Shown here piece by piece: positions 13,192 to 17,623 of a DNA stretch of 17,623 nt. Location of the stretch: assembly GCA_014361165.1 (NCBI GenBank), contig JACIWD010000028.1, positions 1-17,623 on the forward strand. The letters run 5' to 3'. This stretch comes from Candidatus Mnemosynella bozhongmuii. Lineage in GTDB: Archaea; Halobacteriota; Archaeoglobi; Mnemosynellales; Mnemosynellaceae. The notes below the pieces were generated by a model. It saw only the letters and a list, made by a program, of their open reading frames with translations. It ran no database searches and was not told the DNA's origin. Position numbers and translations under genes: made by a program. Within the stretch, counting starts at the first letter, position 1, and every line of letters starts with the position of its first letter.

Positions 13192-14048
13192 TGAAGAAAT
13201 TCGCGTCAATCCTTCTGATTTTCTCCATTCTTTGCCTTTCGGCCGCTGTTCTTGCAGAAACCTATGAGCAGAGTCCTTTTTTAATTCCGGAAAGCGTTCC
13301 ATCGGTTGGAGAGCTGTATGCGGGAGAGGATGTCACGATCAAGATAACATTTGATGAAGGACCGGGAGCAGACTCTCTCGGGAGTTCGATTCTCTCTTTT
13401 GAAACAGGTCTGGCGTCTCCAGTTTCCTGGACAGTTCAGCTTCTGGACAAAGACGACAATCCGGTTGAAACGATTTCGAAGAGCTCCTCTGAATTCACCT
13501 TAGAGGTCGATCATCAGGATTTCGAGAAGATATCTGTTGTTCTGAGCGGAAAAGCTCCGGCGGTGCAGAAAAGAACTCAGATAACTGTTGCGAAAATCCT
13601 TCAGACTGTAAGCGATGGTGGAGAGAGCCAGACACTCAGAGTTATAGATCTCAAGGCATATGTGACAAATGCGGATATTTCTGATGCTCTCAACGCTATA
13701 AGTGAGGCTGAGAGCGAGATTGAAAAGGCGGAGGATGCGATAGAAGAAGCGAAAGCTGCTGGAGCAGATGTTTCGATGGCTGAATCAAAGCTGAGCGATG
13801 CAGAGAATTTGCTTGAGAGTGCCAAGAATCTTTACAATGCAGGAAATGCCAACGGAGCGCTTCTGACTGCAAAAAGCGCATCAGATGCTGCAAAGGAAGC
13901 TTATGAATATGCAATTGAGGCAAAGGAAAAAGCTGAAGCGGCATCATTCAGAAACAGGCTCATCATTTACGGTGCAATCGGAGCCATTGCTGTGATCGTG
14001 ATCATCGCTCTGATAATGAGACAGAGAGGAAGCTTCAGAAGACTCTAA
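13191..14048 (+). CDS. Exported single-TM protein with beta domain and coiled-coil stalk
   Basis: No known family recognised. Of 285 residues, 1-22 form a signal peptide (hydrophobic core 5-20, likely cut near VLAE). Residues about 30-155 are beta-rich, probably an immunoglobulin-like outer domain; about 160-252 form an alanine/glutamate-rich coiled coil; 257-276 is a single membrane helix; and a short basic tail RQRGSFRRL faces the cytoplasm. This is a type I surface protein on a stalk, held at the C-terminus. It has no cysteines in the mature outer part. ATG 13191 shares one base with the cetZ stop, so translation is coupled. Roles could be membrane anchor or surface sensor for CetZ, or an S-layer contact. 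All are inference from position. It overlaps the DGGGP synthase gene tail-to-tail by four bases. Confidence 0.8.
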   Translation: MKKFASILLIFSILCLSAAVLAETYEQSPFLIPESVPSVGELYAGEDVTIKITFDEGPGADSLGSSILSFETGLASPVSWTVQLLDKDDNPVETISKSSSEFTLEVDHQDFEKISVVLSGKAPAVQKRTQITVAKILQTVSDGGESQTLRVIDLKAYVTNADISDALNAISEAESEIEKAEDAIEEAKAAGADVSMAESKLSDAENLLESAKNLYNAGNANGALLTAKSASDAAKEAYEYAIEAKEKAEAASFRNRLIIYGAIGAIAVIVIIALIMRQRGSFRRL

Positions 14049-14893
14049 AAGATTGAACCGGCGAGGAATCCGATGAGACCGAGTAAAATTGCATAGAGAG
14101 TTTCTTTTCTCAATTTTCTAATAAATTCAATTCCCTCTTTTTTCACCAGCTCAAAAGCTGCTTTCAGAAAGAGAGCATCTGCGGGTATTATGAAGATGAT
14201 GTAAAGGAGATCTCTGCTGTATGCTCCGGGAAGGAAGAACGGTACCGGGCTCAGAAGGACTGCGAGAAGATAGGAGAATGCGGATATTTTCTTTGCTGAA
14301 TTTATCCCCATCACCCTCGCAACAGATCTCACATTTCTGAGAGCGTCTCCCTCAACATCCATTATTCCCTTCATCACCTCCCTTCCGAAACCCGCGATGA
14401 AGGCCATGAGGAAAAGAATCAAAAGCGATTTCGTGACTGAGAGAGTTATCAGTCCTCCGAAAAGGAATGGAACTGCCATGCTGAAGGCAATGTACAGATT
14501 TCCTGCAATTCCAAATTCCTTCATTCTGACATCGTAATAAATTCCGAGAAGAGCGACAGAAAGAGCGACAATAAAGCAGTAAATGTTGATGAAAGCTGAG
14601 AAGAGAATTCCCAGAGGTATTGTAATGATCCCGAGATAAAGGGCAACCTCTGGCTTGAGGTCTCCTCTGACAAGAGGTCTGTCATATCTCTCATTTTTTC
14701 TGTCAACTTCGAGATCAAAGTAGTCATTCAGAGCAAAGGTTCCCATCTCCACGAAAATTGCGGTCAGCATCCCGGAAATCACTGGAACTCTGTGAAGCTC
14801 TCCTCCGGAGATGACAGCACCTATGAGAACTGCAAAACCATACATAAGAGCGTGTTCAAATCTGGTCAGTTCCCACAGAGCTCTGTAGTTCAT
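14045..14893 (-). CDS. Digeranylgeranylglyceryl phosphate synthase (UbiA family)
   Basis: Integral membrane prenyltransferase adding the second geranylgeranyl chain to GGGP, making the archaeal diether core. It has 282 residues with eight or nine hydrophobic segments. The first aspartate-rich motif is NDYFDLEVD (56-64), followed by RP at 72-73; YDVRMKEFG (120-128) and the second motif DVEGD (179-183) are also present. The start overlaps the GGGP synthase stop as ATGA (14890-14893). Pairing with the enzyme making its substrate strongly supports this product over other UbiA enzymes such as quinone prenyltransferases. The C-terminal stop overlaps the convergent stalk-protein gene by four bases. 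Confidence 0.92.
   Translation of the reverse strand: MNYRALWELTRFEHALMYGFAVLIGAVISGGELHRVPVISGMLTAIFVEMGTFALNDYFDLEVDRKNERYDRPLVRGDLKPEVALYLGIITIPLGILFSAFINIYCFIVALSVALLGIYYDVRMKEFGIAGNLYIAFSMAVPFLFGGLITLSVTKSLLILFLMAFIAGFGREVMKGIMDVEGDALRNVRSVARVMGINSAKKISAFSYLLAVLLSPVPFFLPGAYSRDLLYIIFIIPADALFLKAAFELVKKEGIEFIRKLRKETLYAILLGLIGFLAGSIF
14138..14143 (+). terminator. Possible oligo-T terminator of the cetZ operon inside the opposing gene
   Basis: A run of six T on the plus strand, about 90 bases past the stalk-protein stop, within the antisense of the DGGGP synthase gene. It is the first strong U-tract downstream. Confidence 0.35.
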
Positions 14894-15558
14894 TTCAAAA
14901 TCGTCTCCCTGTATGCTTTCAGACCCTTCTCATAGAGAACATTCCCGACAACTATCACATCCGCACACTCGCTCATGATTCTTGATTTCTCAGCCGAGTC
15001 TATCCCTCCTCCGTAGAAGAGGGTTGCATTTTTCAGTCTTTCCCTCACAGCCCTTACCACTTCCGGATCTCCAAATCTTCCGCTGTATTCAATGTAAACA
15101 ACTGGAAATTTGAAATAGTTCTCGGCAACCTCCGCATAGGCGCAGACCTCATCCTTTTTCAGCTCCGTTCTTGCCTTTGTTACTCTCCCGACTGCGGAAT
15201 CGGGATTCAGAACTATATAGGCTTCGGGCACAACCTCCTTCCAGTTCACTTTCCCTTTCATCACCCAGCTGACATGGTGTCCGAGAATCCAGAGAGGATC
15301 TGAAGAATTCAGGACGGACGGGATGAAGAGAGGAATTCCCTCAACAACCGCATCTGGATGGGATGGTTCGAGAACGACATCTATCTCAACATCTTCAAGC
15401 TCATTCAGAAGCGAGAGAATCTTCTCCCTTGTGATTCCCTGTGTTCCCGAGATCATGATCGCATCTGTTCCGCTCTCAACCACTTCCTTTATGAGCTCTG
15501 GAGGATTCTCTCTATCAGGATCAATTTTCGTCACATGTTTCCATTTCTTCCAGTTCAT
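14890..15558 (-). CDS. Geranylgeranylglyceryl phosphate synthase (GGGPS, PcrB-like)
   Basis: TIM-barrel prenyltransferase joining geranylgeranyl diphosphate to sn-glycerol 1-phosphate, the first committed step of archaeal ether lipids. Motifs: WKHVTKIDPDR (6-16, with D13 for Mg), SGTQG (37-41), EPS (64-66), PSVLNS (80-85), YIEYSG (155-160), YGGGID (182-187) and VVGNVLYEKG (203-212). At 222 residues it resembles the short group I enzyme of Archaeoglobus and PcrB. ATG 15558 was chosen: it overlaps the upstream stop as ATGA, has GGAG eight bases upstream, and gives MNWKKWKHVTKIDPDR as in relatives. An ATG at 15564 is only two bases after that GGAG. Confidence 0.95.
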   Translation of the reverse strand: MNWKKWKHVTKIDPDRENPPELIKEVVESGTDAIMISGTQGITREKILSLLNELEDVEIDVVLEPSHPDAVVEGIPLFIPSVLNSSDPLWILGHHVSWVMKGKVNWKEVVPEAYIVLNPDSAVGRVTKARTELKKDEVCAYAEVAENYFKFPVVYIEYSGRFGDPEVVRAVRERLKNATLFYGGGIDSAEKSRIMSECADVIVVGNVLYEKGLKAYRETILK

Positions 15559-16484
15559 TTGCATCTCTCCAGAAGCGTTATTGATTTTATGTATTCTCCT
15601 TTCGCCTTTCTTGAACTTCCAACTACTAAAATTCTTCTTCCGTCTCCAAGCTCCTCAATCCATCCCCTCGCCTCTATGAACTCTCCCTCAAGTGCCTGAC
15701 CGGCGTAGGTATGAGTATACGAGAGAACAGCCTCAATTTCTGGATGATCCACCCTGTAAATTGCGGGTGAGTTGAAGGAGTGAGCTGCATCGGTCACCCT
15801 TGCAAAAATCTCAGCTCTCCCAATCTTCTCGCCCCTCGGATAGAAGGGAGGTGGCTCCTCAGAAACATAGAGAAGGTCAAAATAAACATCATCTATCATT
15901 CCTCTGTTCCACTTCCTCTTTTCATGAATCAGAAACTCCTCAAACGATATCTCCGGGTCTCTCTTCCTGTAAATTCTCCTCCACATTTCCTCCGTGAGCT
16001 CTTCAAGCTCCCCGCTTAAAGTTGCTTCCTTTACCCTCCTCCTGGCAATCTCCCAGAAACTTCCGTATATCACGAGATCAATATCAGAGCTCTCATCTTC
16101 AAGCTCGCACAAATATGAGCCTGTGACCCCAATCTTCCCTTCGGGAATTCCTCTCATGACCTTTATTAGTTTTCTCACCTTTTCACTTCTTCTCACTGCC
16201 TTTTTGAGTCCCTCAACAGGTCTGAGAATCTCAATTATCTCGCTTCTCGGAACCTCATGAACATCGGTCACGGAATATCTGTCTCTGTCTATGACCTCAA
16301 AGGACTCTTCAAACTCAACCTTTCTGTATGGAACTCCCCTTCTCCTTCTCTCTCCCCTCTCATCAGGAATGTATCTCAGAAGCGCCCTCACCCGCTCATC
16401 GGGATGTCTGTAATCCACAACCGAAAAAATGCAGAGGTCTCTTGTCACGAGAAAATCCCTTATTACAGGGTTATAACCTCGCAT
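15555..16484 (-). CDS. Predicted nucleotidyltransferase (DNA polymerase beta superfamily)
   Basis: A 309-residue archaeal protein whose middle carries the minimal nucleotidyltransferase signature: GVTGSYLCELEDESSDIDLVIYG (119-141) with G122-S123 and D134/D136, plus the third acidic residue D203 in VYFDLLYV. The N-terminal 100 residues are charged and not recognised. The C-terminal part (about 215-300) looks like a beta-rich domain of its own. Members of this superfamily transfer nucleotides to RNA, protein or small molecules; the substrate here is unknown. ATG 16484 lies 22 bases inside the end of the methionine aminopeptidase gene and has GGTGA six bases upstream. It sits inside an operon of protein maturation and lipid genes. 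Confidence 0.85.
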   Translation of the reverse strand: MRGYNPVIRDFLVTRDLCIFSVVDYRHPDERVRALLRYIPDERGERRRRGVPYRKVEFEESFEVIDRDRYSVTDVHEVPRSEIIEILRPVEGLKKAVRRSEKVRKLIKVMRGIPEGKIGVTGSYLCELEDESSDIDLVIYGSFWEIARRRVKEATLSGELEELTEEMWRRIYRKRDPEISFEEFLIHEKRKWNRGMIDDVYFDLLYVSEEPPPFYPRGEKIGRAEIFARVTDAAHSFNSPAIYRVDHPEIEAVLSYTHTYAGQALEGEFIEARGWIEELGDGRRILVVGSSRKAKGEYIKSITLLERCK

Positions 16485-17323
16485 GAGTTCTCACCGACGA
16501 TGAGCGTGTGCTCCACCTGAGCAACCTCGGAGTTATCAGCGCTGAGAACAACTGGATATTCGTGGATGCACATTTTTTTGATGAGCTCCTCCAGACCCCC
16601 TCCATCCTCAACCCACCTCATGGAGAATGGGAGAGAGCCAAACCTCTCTGAGAGATTCTGAAGAAGCCTTTTTGCCTCCTCACTCCTCAACCTTCCTGGA
16701 TCGTTTCTCATGATTCTGTAGATTCTCCCTCTCACCCTCATAACCTCTCGTGAACCCTTTGTTATGAAGGGTTCTATCGTTATGACATCTCCTTTCTTCA
16801 GTCTCACTGCTTCAGAGCATCTCTCATTCGGAATGGTAATTCCTGCGTGAAGCCGAAATCTGTCTATGCTGTGCCCGTTCAGTCCTCTGACAACTCTGTA
16901 ACCTGTAGAGCTGATGAACTTCTCGATTCTCTCGCCTATTTCAGAGGTCCTCACCCCACTTCTCACTATCTCAGCAGCTCTCTCAATTGCCTCCTCTGCA
17001 ATTTTTCTCATCTCATCATCTCCAGATCCAACTCTGACCGTTGTTGCGGTGTCCGCAATGTAACCATCAACATGAACACCGATGTCTATGCTCAGGAGAT
17101 CACCATTCTTCAGTCTCCTCTCCTCCCCCCTGTTCGGAGTGTAATGTGCTGCAACGCTGTTCAGACAGAGATTGCACGGAAAGGCAATCTCCCCACCAAG
17201 CGAGAGAATCTTCTCCTCAACCTTCTCGGCTATCTCAATCAGAGATCGATCCTTCTCAGCAATCCTCACAGCAAAATTCCTTACCTCCGAGGCAATACTT
17301 CCGCTGATAAAATACTCTTCCAT
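16463..17323 (-). CDS. map: Methionine aminopeptidase, type II archaeal
   Basis: Dinuclear metalloprotease removing the initiator methionine from new proteins. Pita-bread fold residues are all visible: H60 (AAHYTP), metal ligands D80 (SIDIG) and D91 (IADTA), H151 (NGHSID), E184 (TIEPF) and E271 (QVEHT). The stretch between H151 and the last ligand contains the extra helical insertion (about 205-250) that marks type II enzymes. The 286-residue length is typical of archaeal forms. Of two adjacent ATGs, 17323 was taken because GGGAG lies four bases upstream; the other (17326) is one base from it. The start overlaps the stop of the HTH gene by one base (TGATG). Confidence 0.95.
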   Translation of the reverse strand: MEEYFISGSIASEVRNFAVRIAEKDRSLIEIAEKVEEKILSLGGEIAFPCNLCLNSVAAHYTPNRGEERRLKNGDLLSIDIGVHVDGYIADTATTVRVGSGDDEMRKIAEEAIERAAEIVRSGVRTSEIGERIEKFISSTGYRVVRGLNGHSIDRFRLHAGITIPNERCSEAVRLKKGDVITIEPFITKGSREVMRVRGRIYRIMRNDPGRLRSEEAKRLLQNLSERFGSLPFSMRWVEDGGGLEELIKKMCIHEYPVVLSADNSEVAQVEHTLIVGENSCEVITL

Positions 17324-17623
17324 CATTCTCCCTTTCTTCTCACGACAACAACATCTCCGAGTGTGAGAGTTGAGGGCAGCTCTTTTTTCTCAATCTTTGG
17401 AGACTCAATTCTCTCCATCAGCTTTATTCCAAGCTCCTTTTCGAGCTTTCTTGCAACCTTCTCCTCGGGTGTGAGCTCTCCCCTCTCTATCTTCCTTATC
17501 AGCGAGACCTTCTCCTTGATTTTCCTGGCAAGCTCCTCCTGTGAGAGACCGAGTCTCTCCCTTGCCTCTCTTATAACTTCGCTGTAATTCGGGATGATGT
17601 CTTCAACAGGCATTTCAGCAACG
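17323..17623 (-). CDS. aMBF1-like HTH regulator, C-terminal part; cut by window edge
   Basis: The C-terminal 100 residues contain a Cro/C1-type helix-turn-helix (about YSEVIREARERLGLSQEELA through KKLEKELG-like VARKLEKELGIKL), followed by STLTLGDVVVVRRKGE at the end, as in archaeal multiprotein bridging factor 1. Full aMBF1 is about 150-165 residues with an N-terminal zinc ribbon. The frame stays open to base 17623 with no stop, so the ribbon probably lies just outside; ATG 17611-17613 is therefore likely internal. aMBF1 is linked to the transcription or translation machinery (it has been reported to bind ribosomal subunits). It would be the first visible gene of the map/lipid operon. Confidence 0.8.
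   Translation of the reverse strand, partial: VAEMPVEDIIPNYSEVIREARERLGLSQEELARKIKEKVSLIRKIERGELTPEEKVARKLEKELGIKLMERIESPKIEKKELPSTLTLGDVVVVRRKGE

Noticed and set aside
16847..17587. Plus-strand open frame of 246 codons opposite the aminopeptidase and HTH genes
   Set aside because: The opposite strand encodes intact Map and aMBF1 motifs; this frame is composed of Ser/Leu-rich shadow sequence without recognisable domains.

Overview
The window is a gene-dense piece of a euryarchaeal chromosome, most likely a thermophile of the Archaeoglobales (Archaeoglobus, Ferroglobus, Geoglobus). The assignment rests on the gene set: ether-lipid synthases with an Archaeoglobus-type GGGP synthase, type II methionine aminopeptidase, aMBF1-like regulator, Rnl3 RNA ligase, CetZ and an ArvABC/Oap-type GTPase cluster. 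Archaeal TATA boxes, GGTGA/GAGGTG ribosome binding sites, heavy AGA/AGG use and purine-rich coding strands agree. No gene-free stretch exceeds about 125 bases.

Layout. 1-47: 3' end of a tRNA-His. 140-1292 (minus): rubrerythrin and a C_GCAxxG_C_C-type cysteine protein, a possible redox/oxidative-stress pair. 1404-3025 (plus): Lrp/AsnC regulator overlapping a PLP aminotransferase. 3022-8100 (minus): one long operon of five consecutive CBS-domain proteins (18 CBS motifs by eye, no enzymatic domain) ending in an ATP-dependent Rnl3-family RNA ligase. 8217-9648 (plus, divergent from the CBS operon): the small GTPase ArvA/OapA with ArvB (DUF2073) and ArvC (zinc ribbon). 9645-10052 (minus): small secreted protein. 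10174-11930 (plus): coiled-coil/winged-helix-like protein and a PRC-barrel protein. 11995-14048 (plus): CetZ tubulin-like GTPase coupled to a signal-peptide, coiled-coil, single-TM protein. 14045-17623 (minus): operon aMBF1 (cut by the window edge), methionine aminopeptidase, nucleotidyltransferase, GGGP synthase, DGGGP synthase.

Two themes stand out. First, the CBS array plus RNA ligase looks like a nucleotide-sensing assembly of unknown purpose, with the ligand-binding signature eroding toward the ligase end. Second, from 8217 to 15558 the genes concentrate on the envelope: vesicle-type GTPase cluster, secreted protein, PRC-barrel protein, CetZ, membrane stalk protein and two committed lipid enzymes. 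A working link among these is inference, but the CetZ/stalk pair and the coiled-coil/PRC pair are translationally coupled.

All three convergent gene pairs end in a 4-base tail-to-tail stop overlap (TTAG or CTAA), so no intergenic terminators exist there. Many starts sit 1-6 bases after the previous stop, with a Shine-Dalgarno about 5 bases upstream; this sets several starts downstream of the longest reading frame.
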